From NCBI GenBank assembly GCA_944381485.1, contig CALWLI010000011.1, positions 1-64,000 on the forward strand: 64,000 nucleotides of DNA, given 5' to 3'. Below are positions 36,054-44,403 of this stretch, piece after piece. The translations under genes were made by a program, and so were the position numbers. The first letter of the stretch is position 1, and the number at the start of each line of letters is the position of its first letter. The notes beneath the pieces were generated by a model. It worked only from the letters and a program-made list of their open reading frames with translations, ran no database searches and was not told the DNA's origin. This DNA comes from an uncultured Lachnospiraceae bacterium (lineage in GTDB: Bacteria; Bacillota; Clostridia; Lachnospirales; Lachnospiraceae).

Positions 36054-36557
36054 TTAAAACTGTTTTATCTTGTCATCTTCACTTTCACCGGTCTTATCAA
36101 GGCGGGTTATCTTCACAAAGTAGGAGACCTCAGGATTTACCCGGACCTCTACTCTGTCCCCGACCCTGTGCCCCAAGATGGCTTTTCCCAGAGGAGACTC
36201 ATTGGATATAAGGCCCTTAAGGGAATTGCCGCGTATTGAGGTGACTATCCTGTAGGTCTCGGTGCAGTCATCCTCCTCAAAATATACGTCAACTGTATTG
36301 TTTAAGCCCACCTCGTCCTCCTTGGACTCGTCCGAGATCACCTCTGCAAATCTGAGCATCTTCTCAAGATACCTTATTCTGGAATTATTTTGATTGTTCG
36401 CCTTCTTTGCTGCATAATACTCGAAGTTTTCGGAGAGATCTCCCTGAGCTCTGGCAGCTTTCAGCTCCTTTAAGATCTGGGGCCTCTCCACAAGCTTTCT
36501 GTGATTGATCTCGTCAGTAATCCTCTTGACATCACCTTGGGTAAGCTGTTCTCCCAT
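36054..36557 (-). CDS. GreA/GreB-family transcription elongation factor (second paralogue)
   Basis: Gre factors enter the RNA polymerase secondary channel and stimulate transcript cleavage in backtracked complexes. The 167-residue product has the coiled-coil N-terminus with the acidic tip GDLSENFEYYAAK (about residues 40-52) and the C-terminal FKBP-like domain with SNESPLGKAILGH. The tip residues Asp and Glu are kept, but the usual GDLSENAEYDAAK is changed at two positions. A canonical greA lies at 62513. The site GAGGTGATC before ATG 36557 is a full anti-Shine-Dalgarno match. Confidence 0.9.
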   Translation of the reverse strand: MGEQLTQGDVKRITDEINHRKLVERPQILKELKAARAQGDLSENFEYYAAKKANNQNNSRIRYLEKMLRFAEVISDESKEDEVGLNNTVDVYFEEDDCTETYRIVTSIRGNSLKGLISNESPLGKAILGHRVGDRVEVRVNPEVSYFVKITRLDKTGESEDDKIKQF

Positions 36558-36612
36558 ATATGATCACCTCGTTTTGTCAAATTGAAATCGTAATTTCTTC
36601 CATTAATTTAAT

Positions 36613-36640
36613 ATAATATCAGCTTTTATTTTTTTTTCAA
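36613..36640 (-). promoter_or_regulatory. Candidate promoter of the second Gre factor
   Basis: On the - strand TTGAAA (36640-36635), a 16-bp A-rich spacer and TATTAT (36618-36613) lie about 55 bp upstream of the start. Confidence 0.5.
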
Positions 36641-36667
36641 CTCGGAGAGCCGTAAAAGCAAAAACAG

Positions 36668-36697
36668 CTTGTTTTACTTATAAACAAGGGTTATAAT
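36668..36697 (+). promoter_or_regulatory. brnQ promoter with an operator-like inverted repeat
   Basis: TTGTTT (36669-36674), 17 bp and TATAAT (36692-36697) form the promoter. CTTGTTT (36668-36674) and AAACAAG (36682-36688) make a 7-bp inverted repeat with a 7-bp spacer covering the -35 and spacer. That position suits a repressor site. Confidence 0.65.
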
Positions 36698-36731
36698 TTT
36701 CATAACTTAGCTCAATATAGGAGACATAACT

Positions 36732-37922
36732 ATGAAAAAACTTAATGCACGCAACATGCTGTTGATCGGCATAACCCTGTTTTCAATGTTTTTCGGAGCC
36801 GGAAATCTTATATTCCCTCCGTTTCTGGGATATCAGGCAGGCACCTCTGTCGTTCCCGCCTTTATAGGCTTTGTCATCACAGCTGTGGCCTTTCCTGTGC
36901 TGGGAGTGGCGGCAGCGGCCAAGGTTGGAGGAATAGACAAGCTCTGTGAAAAGATACATCCCATGTTCGGAAGGATATTTACTCTCGTCATCTATATCTG
37001 TATAGGTCCCCTTCTTGCCATCCCCAGGACCGCAGGGACCTCCTACGCCATGTTCGGCTTTATAACAGATAAGGCAGGTGAGGGAAGCTTTTTGGGAGTG
37101 CCTTTAAGCCTTCTTATAAGTCTCCTTTTCTCCGCCCTGTTTTTTGCGGCGGCGGGATTTCTGGCAAGAAATCCTGAGAAGCTTAAGGACATACTTGGAA
37201 AGCGAATGACACCTGTACTGCTCATACTCATAGCCGCAATGTTTGCGGCAAGCCTTTTTCACCCGGAGCTTGTGCCCTCCGCTCCTGCGGAAAGGTATGC
37301 GGAAAATGCGGTGATGACAGGCTTTGTGGACGGATACCAGACTATGGACACACTTGCGGCTATGGTCTTCGGAATAGTCATTGCCCTTAATATAAGGGCT
37401 CTGGGAGTGGAGGACAACGATGCTGTCTCCATCATAACCATAAAGTCCGGCTTTATAGCGGGAGCGGTGCTGGCCCTTATATACGGAATACTTGCCTTTA
37501 TGGGGGCGGACAGCATGGGCATAGCAGATGGAGCTGAGAACGGCACGGCAATACTGACAGCTCTCTGTGAAGTTTTCTTCGGGAATATGGGACCTGTTGT
37601 GATAGCCGCCATATTTTTCCTTGCCTGCTTCAATGTCTGCGTAGGGCTTCTTGCAAGCTGCGCCGAGTATTTTTCCGACACCTTCAGCTTCTTAAGCTTT
37701 AACAAATGGCTTTTGGTATTTACGGTTTGGAGCTTCCTGATATCCATACTTGGCATAGATATGATAATAAGTTTCTCCGCACCCATATTGAGCCTTATCT
37801 ACCCGGTGGCTCTGGTGATAATCCTGCTTAATCTTTTGCCCCTTAAGTTCGTACAGACAAAGGCCTTCTTCAGGGTAGCCGTCACAGCGGCATTTATTTA
37901 CAGCATATATACTCTGATATAA
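36732..37922 (+). CDS. brnQ: Branched-chain amino acid transporter (LIVCS family, BrnQ-type)
   Basis: This sodium-coupled carrier imports leucine, isoleucine and valine. The 396-residue product has about 12 membrane segments and begins with the family pattern LIGITLFSMFFGAGNLIFPPFLG; GPLLAIPRTAGTSYAM follows near residue 95. A hydrophobic C-terminus ends in FIYSIYTLI. It is a single-gene unit with its own promoter. The inverted repeat over the promoter suggests regulated expression. Confidence 0.92.
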   Translation: MKKLNARNMLLIGITLFSMFFGAGNLIFPPFLGYQAGTSVVPAFIGFVITAVAFPVLGVAAAAKVGGIDKLCEKIHPMFGRIFTLVIYICIGPLLAIPRTAGTSYAMFGFITDKAGEGSFLGVPLSLLISLLFSALFFAAAGFLARNPEKLKDILGKRMTPVLLILIAAMFAASLFHPELVPSAPAERYAENAVMTGFVDGYQTMDTLAAMVFGIVIALNIRALGVEDNDAVSIITIKSGFIAGAVLALIYGILAFMGADSMGIADGAENGTAILTALCEVFFGNMGPVVIAAIFFLACFNVCVGLLASCAEYFSDTFSFLSFNKWLLVFTVWSFLISILGIDMIISFSAPILSLIYPVALVIILLNLLPLKFVQTKAFFRVAVTAAFIYSIYTLI

Positions 37923-37942
37923 AAATAAATATTATTAATGCT

Positions 37943-37980
37943 GAGTGTGCTTGCATATGCAGGCACACTTATCTATAATT
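37943..37980 (+). terminator. Hairpin after brnQ, probable terminator
   Basis: AGTGTGC and GCACACT close a nearly palindromic stem (TTGCATATGCAG in the middle) about 20 bp after the brnQ stop. The T tract is poor (TTATCTATAATT). Confidence 0.55.
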
Positions 37981-38050
37981 ATAAGAGTTTTACAGTTGAA
38001 AGGATCCGACTCCGGTTCGGGCCATATTCAATAAAAAGAGGAGAAAAGTA

Positions 38051-39436
38051 ATGACTAAGCATGAAAACAAAAAAAGCTACAGTATAGACATGCTTCACGG
38101 AGCTCTTCTTCCCAAGATACTTATATTTTGCTTACCACTGGCGCTTTCGGGAATATTGCAGCTCCTTTTTAATGCGGCGGACATAATAGTTCTGGGAAGG
38201 TTCGTCGGGCCGGATGCCCTTGCGGCTGTGGGCGCCACATCCCAGCTCATAAACCTTCTCTTAAACATATTCATAGGACTGTCTGTGGGAGTAAATGTCC
38301 AGGTGGCCAGATACTATGCTCAGGGCAGGGACAGGGATGTCAACCAGGTGGTGGAGACCTCCATAGCAACATCTCTGGTATTCGGTACCCTTTTCATTTT
38401 TATAGGCATACTGGTTTCGGCTCCCGTACTGGGGCTTATGGGAACACCCTCGGAGGTCATCTCCATGTCTGTCCTCTACATAAGGATATACTTTTTGGGA
38501 TTTCCCGCTATAGTGACCTACAACTTCGGCGCAGCTATATTGAGAGCCATAGGAGATACGAAACGTCCTCTGTACTTTTTGATGGCGGCGGGAGTGGTAA
38601 ATGTGTTTTTGAACCTTTTCTTCGTAATAGTATGCGGCCTGGGAGTAAGCGGAGTTGCCATAGCCACAACTGTGTCCAACTATATTTCAGCGGGCCTTGT
38701 GCTAAGGACTCTTACAAGGGAGGAGGGAGCCCTTAAGCTTGAGCTTAAAAAGCTTAAGATAAACAAGATAAAATTTTTGCGCATATTCAGGATAGGACTT
38801 CCGGCAGGACTTCAGGGAGGAATTTTCTCCATATCAAACGTACTCATACAGTCCTCTGTAAACTCTTTCGGATATATAGTTATGGCGGGAAGCACGGCTT
38901 CCGCAAATTTGGAGGGCTTTGTATACAATGCCATGAACTCGGTCTATCAGGCAAACTTGAGCTTTACCAGCCAAAATGTCGGAGCAGGCAAGTATTCAAG
39001 GATAAACAGGATACTCCTTACCTGCCAGTTTGTTGTATTTCTGATAGGAGGTATAATGGGAGGACTCTTCTATCTGTTCGGGCCTCAGCTTCTGGGCATC
39101 TATTCCAATGAGCCTGATGTAATAGCCGCAGGTATGGTGAGGATGACCTATATAACCCTTGTTTATTTCCTCTGCGGCTTCATGGATGTGTTTGTCGGTT
39201 CCCTCAGAGGAATGGGCTACGCTGTAGTGCCTATGATAGTATCACTTCTGGGGGCCTGCGCCTTCAGAGTCCTCTGGATATTCACAGTATTTGCAGCCGA
39301 CCATACAATGGAGACTCTGTTTATATCCTATCCCATATCCTGGGTATTGACAGCTTTCGTACACTTTATATGCTTTTTGAAGATCAGAGCCAAGTTCCCC
39401 AAGGAGGACGCTCAGGATATAAGGGCAAGGGCTTGA
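38051..39436 (+). CDS. MATE-family efflux transporter
   Basis: This 461-residue multidrug and toxin extrusion protein has 12 membrane segments in two six-helix halves. The first half has LPLALSGILQLLFNAADIIVLGRFVGPDALAAVG and the second IGLPAGLQGGIFSISNVLIQSSVNSFG. It resembles the clostridial DinF/NorM-like group, exchanging cations for drugs or metabolites. The substrate cannot be read from sequence. GAGGAG precedes ATG 38051, and pncB follows after 24 bp, so they may be co-transcribed. Confidence 0.93.
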   Translation: MTKHENKKSYSIDMLHGALLPKILIFCLPLALSGILQLLFNAADIIVLGRFVGPDALAAVGATSQLINLLLNIFIGLSVGVNVQVARYYAQGRDRDVNQVVETSIATSLVFGTLFIFIGILVSAPVLGLMGTPSEVISMSVLYIRIYFLGFPAIVTYNFGAAILRAIGDTKRPLYFLMAAGVVNVFLNLFFVIVCGLGVSGVAIATTVSNYISAGLVLRTLTREEGALKLELKKLKINKIKFLRIFRIGLPAGLQGGIFSISNVLIQSSVNSFGYIVMAGSTASANLEGFVYNAMNSVYQANLSFTSQNVGAGKYSRINRILLTCQFVVFLIGGIMGGLFYLFGPQLLGIYSNEPDVIAAGMVRMTYITLVYFLCGFMDVFVGSLRGMGYAVVPMIVSLLGACAFRVLWIFTVFAADHTMETLFISYPISWVLTAFVHFICFLKIRAKFPKEDAQDIRARA

Positions 39437-39460
39437 TGATATATTTGCAAGGAGGCGGAC

Positions 39461-40927
39461 ATGAAAACGGAAAGAAATCTTACGCTGCTCACGGATCTCT
39501 ATGAGCTCACCATGATGCAGGGGTACTTCAGGCAGGAGGAGGCCAACAGAGAGGTGATCTTTGACGCCTTCTTCAGAAAAAATCCTGACGGAAATGGCTT
39601 TTCCATAAGCTGCGGTCTGGAACAGGTAATAGAATATGTAGAAAACCTTCATTTTGAGAAGGCGGACATAGACTATCTTCGCTCCCTCAATATGTTTGAC
39701 GAAGATTTTCTTGAGTATCTGGAGGGCTTCAGGTTTACAGGGGACGTTTATGCCATCCCTGAGGGAAGAGTGATGTTCCCGAGAGAGCCTGTTGTGAAGG
39801 TGAAGGCCCCCGTCATGCAGGCCCAGCTGGTGGAGACCGCCATACTGAATATCATAAATCATCAGTCTCTCATAGCCACAAAGGCGTACAGAGTAGTACA
39901 TGCGGCTCAGGGAGACGGAGTCATGGAATTCGGATTAAGGAGGGCCCAGGGACCTGACGCGGGAATTTACGGAGCCAGGGCCGCAGTCATAGCGGGATGT
40001 GTAGGCACCTCAAATGTGCTGGCGGGGAAAATGTTCGATATACCTGTCATGGGCACTCACGCCCACAGCTGGATAATGTCCTTCCCGGATGAGCTGACAG
40101 CCTTCAGGACCTACGCAAAGCTCTATCCCGACGCCTGCATACTTCTGGTGGATACCTACGACACACTTAAATCAGGAGTTCCCAACGCCATAAAGGTCTT
40201 TGAGGAAATGAGGGAGCAGGGCATAAAATCCAAAAAATACGGTATAAGGCTTGACTCGGGAGACCTTGCCTACCTCTCAAAGAAGGCGAAAAAGATGCTT
40301 GACGCGGCGGGATTTCCGGATGCTGTTATCTCCGCCTCAAACGACCTTGATGAGAACCTCATATCCTCATTAAAGCTTCAGGGTGCCACCATAAACTCCT
40401 GGGGAGTGGGAACGAATCTCATAACCTCAAAGGACTGCCCCTCCTTTGGCGGAGTGTATAAGCTGGCTGCGATAAAGGATCCTGAGACAGGGGAGTATAT
40501 ACCAAAGATAAAGATCTCCGAGAACGTGGAGAAGATAACGAATCCCGGGGACAAGACCATATACAGGATATACATGAAGGATACAGGGAAGATAGAAGCT
40601 GATCTTATAGCCTTTACCTCGGAGCACTATGACGAGAACGAGGATCTTCTTTTGTTCGACCCTGTGGAGACTTGGAAAAAGACTCTCCTTAAGGGCGGTA
40701 CTTACAGGATGGAGGAGCTTCTCGTAAAGGTATTCGACAAGGGCAGATGCGTATACCAGAGCCCCTCAGCCATGGAGCTTCAAAAAATATGCAGCAATGA
40801 TCTGGAGACTCTGTGGGAGGAGTCAAAGAGACTTGTAAATCCCCATGAGGTCCATGTTGACTTGTCAAAGCCCCTCTGGGACAAGAAGCAGGAGCTTCTG
40901 GACGAGTACCATGGGAAGAATGCGTAA
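39461..40927 (+). CDS. pncB: Nicotinate phosphoribosyltransferase
   Basis: PncB makes nicotinate mononucleotide from nicotinate and PRPP in the Preiss-Handler NAD salvage route. The 488-residue product starts with the family pattern LTLLTDLYELTMMQGYF. EFGLRRAQGPDAG (about 151-163), GTHAHSWIMSF with the catalytic-region His, LLVDTYDTLKSGVPNA and IRLDSGDL are all present. GGAGG lies before ATG 39461. A terminator follows. Confidence 0.95.
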   Translation: MKTERNLTLLTDLYELTMMQGYFRQEEANREVIFDAFFRKNPDGNGFSISCGLEQVIEYVENLHFEKADIDYLRSLNMFDEDFLEYLEGFRFTGDVYAIPEGRVMFPREPVVKVKAPVMQAQLVETAILNIINHQSLIATKAYRVVHAAQGDGVMEFGLRRAQGPDAGIYGARAAVIAGCVGTSNVLAGKMFDIPVMGTHAHSWIMSFPDELTAFRTYAKLYPDACILLVDTYDTLKSGVPNAIKVFEEMREQGIKSKKYGIRLDSGDLAYLSKKAKKMLDAAGFPDAVISASNDLDENLISSLKLQGATINSWGVGTNLITSKDCPSFGGVYKLAAIKDPETGEYIPKIKISENVEKITNPGDKTIYRIYMKDTGKIEADLIAFTSEHYDENEDLLLFDPVETWKKTLLKGGTYRMEELLVKVFDKGRCVYQSPSAMELQKICSNDLETLWEESKRLVNPHEVHVDLSKPLWDKKQELLDEYHGKNA

Positions 40928-40954
40928 GGCAAAAAACTGAGATATGTAAAGAAC

Positions 40955-41000
40955 GGCTCACTGAACGGTAAAGTTTAAGTATCAGTGAGCCTTCGTTTTT
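40955..41000 (+). terminator. Terminator after pncB
   Basis: A perfect 10-bp stem, GGCTCACTGA (40955-40964) with TCAGTGAGCC (40982-40991), is followed by TTCGTTTTT. Confidence 0.85.
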
Positions 41001-41002
41001 AC

Positions 41003-41031
41003 TTGCAAAACCTTCTCTGTAGAATTATACT
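41003..41031 (+). promoter_or_regulatory. Promoter of ileS
   Basis: TTGCAA (41003-41008), a 17-bp spacer and TATACT (41026-41031). The leader to the start codon is about 65 nt, too short for a T-box, and no T-box sequence is visible. Confidence 0.65.
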
Positions 41032-41104
41032 GTAACTTGACGCGCATATGAGAACAATATGTCGACGCAAAAAAAGCATACCATCTTTCAGAGGAGGAAT
41101 GAAA

Positions 41105-44100
41105 ATGGCAAAATATCAGAAAGTATCCACTTCCATGAATTTCGTCGACCGCGAGAGAGAAGTGGAGAAGTTTTGGAAAGACAATGATATCTTTAAGAAG
41201 TCTATAAAGGAGCACGAGGGAGATCCCTCCTATGTCTTCTATGACGGACCGCCCACAGCAAACGGAAAGCCTCATATAGGGCATGTGCTCACAAGATGTA
41301 TAAAGGATCTCATTCCACGCTATCAGACCATGAAGGGACATATGGTCCCCAGGAAGGCGGGATGGGACACCCACGGCCTTCCTGTCGAGCTTGAGGTGGA
41401 GAAGGAGATAGGCATAAACGGAAAGGATCAGATCGAATCCTACGGAATTGCTCCCTTCATTGAAAAGTGTAAGGATAACGTGTGGAAATATAAGACCATG
41501 TGGGAGGATTTCTCCTTCACCGTGGGCTTCTGGGCTGACATGGAGAACCCCTATGTCACCTACTACAATGATTATATAGAGTCGGAATTCTGGGCTTTAA
41601 AGGAGATCTGGAAGAAAGGCCTTCTCTACAAGGGCTTTAAGATCGTGCCTTACTGCCCCAGATGCGGCACCCCTCTCTCATCCCACGAGGTAGCTCAGGG
41701 CTACAAGGATGTTAAGGAGCGCTCCGCCATCGTGAGATTCAAGCTGAAGGACGAGGACGCCTATATACTCGCCTGGACCACCACACCCTGGACTCTTCCC
41801 TCAAACCTTGCCCTCTGTACTCATCCCGATGAGACCTATGTGGAGCTCAAGGACAATAAGGACGGAAGGAAGTACTATCTTGCAAAGCCTCTGGTCAATA
41901 AGGTCTTCGGAGAGGATGCGGATGTGGAGATACTCAAGGAGATGAAGGGTAAGGAGCTTGAGTACAGAGAGTATGAGCCCCTCTTTAAGACCTGCGCCCT
42001 CCTTGCAGAGAAGCAGCACAAGAAGGCTCACTTCGTTGTCTGCGACACCTACGTAACCATGGATGACGGTACAGGAATAGTCCACATTGCCCCCGCCTTC
42101 GGTGAGGATGACGCCAATGTGGGACGCCGCTACGACCTTCCCTTCGTTCAGCTGGTTGACGAGAAGGGAAATATGACAGACGAGGAGGAGTGGAAGGGAG
42201 TTTTCGTAAAGAAGGCTGACCCCATGGTTTTAAAGAACCTCGATGAGAGGGGACTCCTCTTTGACGCACCCAAGTTTGAGCACAGCTACCCCCACTGCTG
42301 GAGATGTGGCACTCCCCTTCTCTATTATGCAAGGGAGTCCTGGTATATAAAGATGAGCGCCGTAAAGGACGACCTCATCAGAAACAACAACACTATAAAC
42401 TGGATACCTCAGTCCATAGGAAAGGGACGTTTCGGCGACTGGCTTGAGAACGTTCAGGACTGGGCTCTCTCAAGGAACCGTTACTGGGGAACACCTCTTC
42501 CCATCTGGGAGTGCGAGTGTGGAAACCGCGAGTGCATAGGCTCAAGGGAGGAGCTCAAGAAGATGAGCCCCAACTACAACGAGGTACTTGCAAAGCTTAA
42601 GTCCGAGGGAGATAAGGGCTATGAGGGAGACAACATCGAGCTTCACAGGCCCTATATAGACATGGTGGAGATCACCTGTCCCAAGTGCGGAAAGCCCATG
42701 AAGAGAGTTCCCGAGGTAATAGACTGCTGGTTTGACTCAGGAGCAATGCCCTATGCTCAGCACCATTATCCCTTTGAGAACAAGGAGCTTTTTGAGAAGG
42801 AATTCCCTGCTCAGTTCATATCTGAGGCGGTGGATCAGACCAGAGGATGGTTCTATTCCCTCCTTGCTGAGAGCACACTTCTCTTCAACAAGGCACCCTA
42901 CGAGAATGTTATAGTTTTGGGACATGTTCAGGATGAAAACGGACAGAAGATGTCCAAATCAAAGGGCAATGCCGTGGATCCTGTGGCTGCATTGGACGAG
43001 TTCGGAGCCGACGCCATAAGGTGGTATTTCTACACCAATTCCGCTCCCTGGCTCCCCAACAGATTTTACGGAAAGGCGGTTACAGAGGGACAGAGAAAGT
43101 TTTTGGGAACACTCTGGAACACCTATGCCTTCTATATACTTTATGCCAACATAGATGACTTTGATCCCACGAAATACAGCCTTGACTATGATAAGCTCAC
43201 TGTCATGGACAAGTGGATACTCTCAAAGATGAACTCTATGATAAAGGCGGTGGACGAGAACATGGCCGCCTACAAGATACCTGAGGCATGCAGTGCTCTT
43301 GAGGAGTTCGTCGATGACATGTCCAACTGGTATGTGAGAAGGAGCCGCGAGCGCTTCTGGGCAAAGGGTATGGAGCAGGACAAGATAAACGCCTACATGA
43401 CCCTCTACACAGCCCTGTACAACACAGCTCTCTGTGCGGCACCCTTCATTCCCTTTATGACAGAACAGATCTATCAGAACATGGTCAGAAGTGTGGACAA
43501 GGATGCAAAGGAGTCGGTACATCTCTGCTCCTTCCCCAAGGCGGATGAGACAAAGATAGACAAAGAGCTTGAGAAGGACATGGATGAGGTGCTTGACGTG
43601 GTAATTCTCGGAAGAGCCGCAAGAAATGCATCGGGATTAAAGAACCGCCAGCCCATAGGGAAAATGTACGTGAAGGCGGGAGACAGGCTCTCGGATTTCT
43701 ATGTGGATATAATAGAGGACGAGCTCAATGTAAAGGAGGTAGTATTCTCCGATGATGTGAGAGAGTTCACCGCCTATACATTTAAGCCTCAGTTAAAGAC
43801 CGTGGGCCCCAAGTACGGCAAGAACCTTAATGCCATAAAGGCTTATCTCTCAGAGATCGACGGCAACAAGGCTATGGACGACCTTAACGAGTCCGGAAGC
43901 ATCCGGTTTACCGTAAACGGAGATGTGGAGATAGAGCTTACAAAGGATGATCTTCTCATAGACGTGTCTCAGAAGGACGGATATGTTACTGAGGAGGACA
44001 ATAAGGCTACTGTAGTCCTTGACACAAATCTCACTCCGGAGCTCATAAAAGAAGGATTTATGAGGGAGATAATCTCAAAGATCCAGACCATGAGAAAGGA

Positions 44101-44299
44101 AGCCGGCTTTGAGGTGATGGATAAGATCACCATCTATGCCGAGGGCACGGACAAGATAAAGGAAGTCATAAGGGACTGCAGCAAGGACATATGCCATGAC
44201 TGCATGGCCGACTCCATAGAGTGCGGCGAGATGTCAGGCTATGAGAAGGACTGGGATATAAACGGCGAGAAGGTAAGGCTTGGAGTAAAAAAGAACTGA
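41105..44299 (+). CDS. ileS: Isoleucyl-tRNA synthetase
   Basis: This class I aminoacyl-tRNA synthetase charges tRNA-Ile and edits valine. The 1064-residue product has GPPTANGKPHIGHVLTR (HIGH motif, near residue 53), WDTHGLPVELEVEKEIG, the CP1 editing domain with AWTTTPWTLPSN, and the KMSKS sequence in QKMSKSKGN. Length and sequence style fit the eukaryote-like IleS2 type common in Clostridia rather than the about 930-residue IleS1. Start ATG 41105 lies 7 nt after GAGGAGG; an ATG two codons earlier is too close to it. Confidence 0.96.
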   Translation: MAKYQKVSTSMNFVDREREVEKFWKDNDIFKKSIKEHEGDPSYVFYDGPPTANGKPHIGHVLTRCIKDLIPRYQTMKGHMVPRKAGWDTHGLPVELEVEKEIGINGKDQIESYGIAPFIEKCKDNVWKYKTMWEDFSFTVGFWADMENPYVTYYNDYIESEFWALKEIWKKGLLYKGFKIVPYCPRCGTPLSSHEVAQGYKDVKERSAIVRFKLKDEDAYILAWTTTPWTLPSNLALCTHPDETYVELKDNKDGRKYYLAKPLVNKVFGEDADVEILKEMKGKELEYREYEPLFKTCALLAEKQHKKAHFVVCDTYVTMDDGTGIVHIAPAFGEDDANVGRRYDLPFVQLVDEKGNMTDEEEWKGVFVKKADPMVLKNLDERGLLFDAPKFEHSYPHCWRCGTPLLYYARESWYIKMSAVKDDLIRNNNTINWIPQSIGKGRFGDWLENVQDWALSRNRYWGTPLPIWECECGNRECIGSREELKKMSPNYNEVLAKLKSEGDKGYEGDNIELHRPYIDMVEITCPKCGKPMKRVPEVIDCWFDSGAMPYAQHHYPFENKELFEKEFPAQFISEAVDQTRGWFYSLLAESTLLFNKAPYENVIVLGHVQDENGQKMSKSKGNAVDPVAALDEFGADAIRWYFYTNSAPWLPNRFYGKAVTEGQRKFLGTLWNTYAFYILYANIDDFDPTKYSLDYDKLTVMDKWILSKMNSMIKAVDENMAAYKIPEACSALEEFVDDMSNWYVRRSRERFWAKGMEQDKINAYMTLYTALYNTALCAAPFIPFMTEQIYQNMVRSVDKDAKESVHLCSFPKADETKIDKELEKDMDEVLDVVILGRAARNASGLKNRQPIGKMYVKAGDRLSDFYVDIIEDELNVKEVVFSDDVREFTAYTFKPQLKTVGPKYGKNLNAIKAYLSEIDGNKAMDDLNESGSIRFTVNGDVEIELTKDDLLIDVSQKDGYVTEEDNKATVVLDTNLTPELIKEGFMREIISKIQTMRKEAGFEVMDKITIYAEGTDKIKEVIRDCSKDICHDCMADSIECGEMSGYEKDWDINGEKVRLGVKKN

Positions 44300-44403
44300 T
44301 GATCATATAGGAAACTCAAACAGAGTCGGATAAGTATTCGGCTCTGTTTCGGGTATCATAAGATACATTATCGGTAAATATGGATAGGAGAATATGAGAC
44401 TGT

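Noticed and set aside
40928-41104. T-box leader for ileS
   Set aside because: The leader after the predicted start is only about 65 nt, with no T-box sequence or antiterminator, and the upstream hairpin is the pncB terminator.
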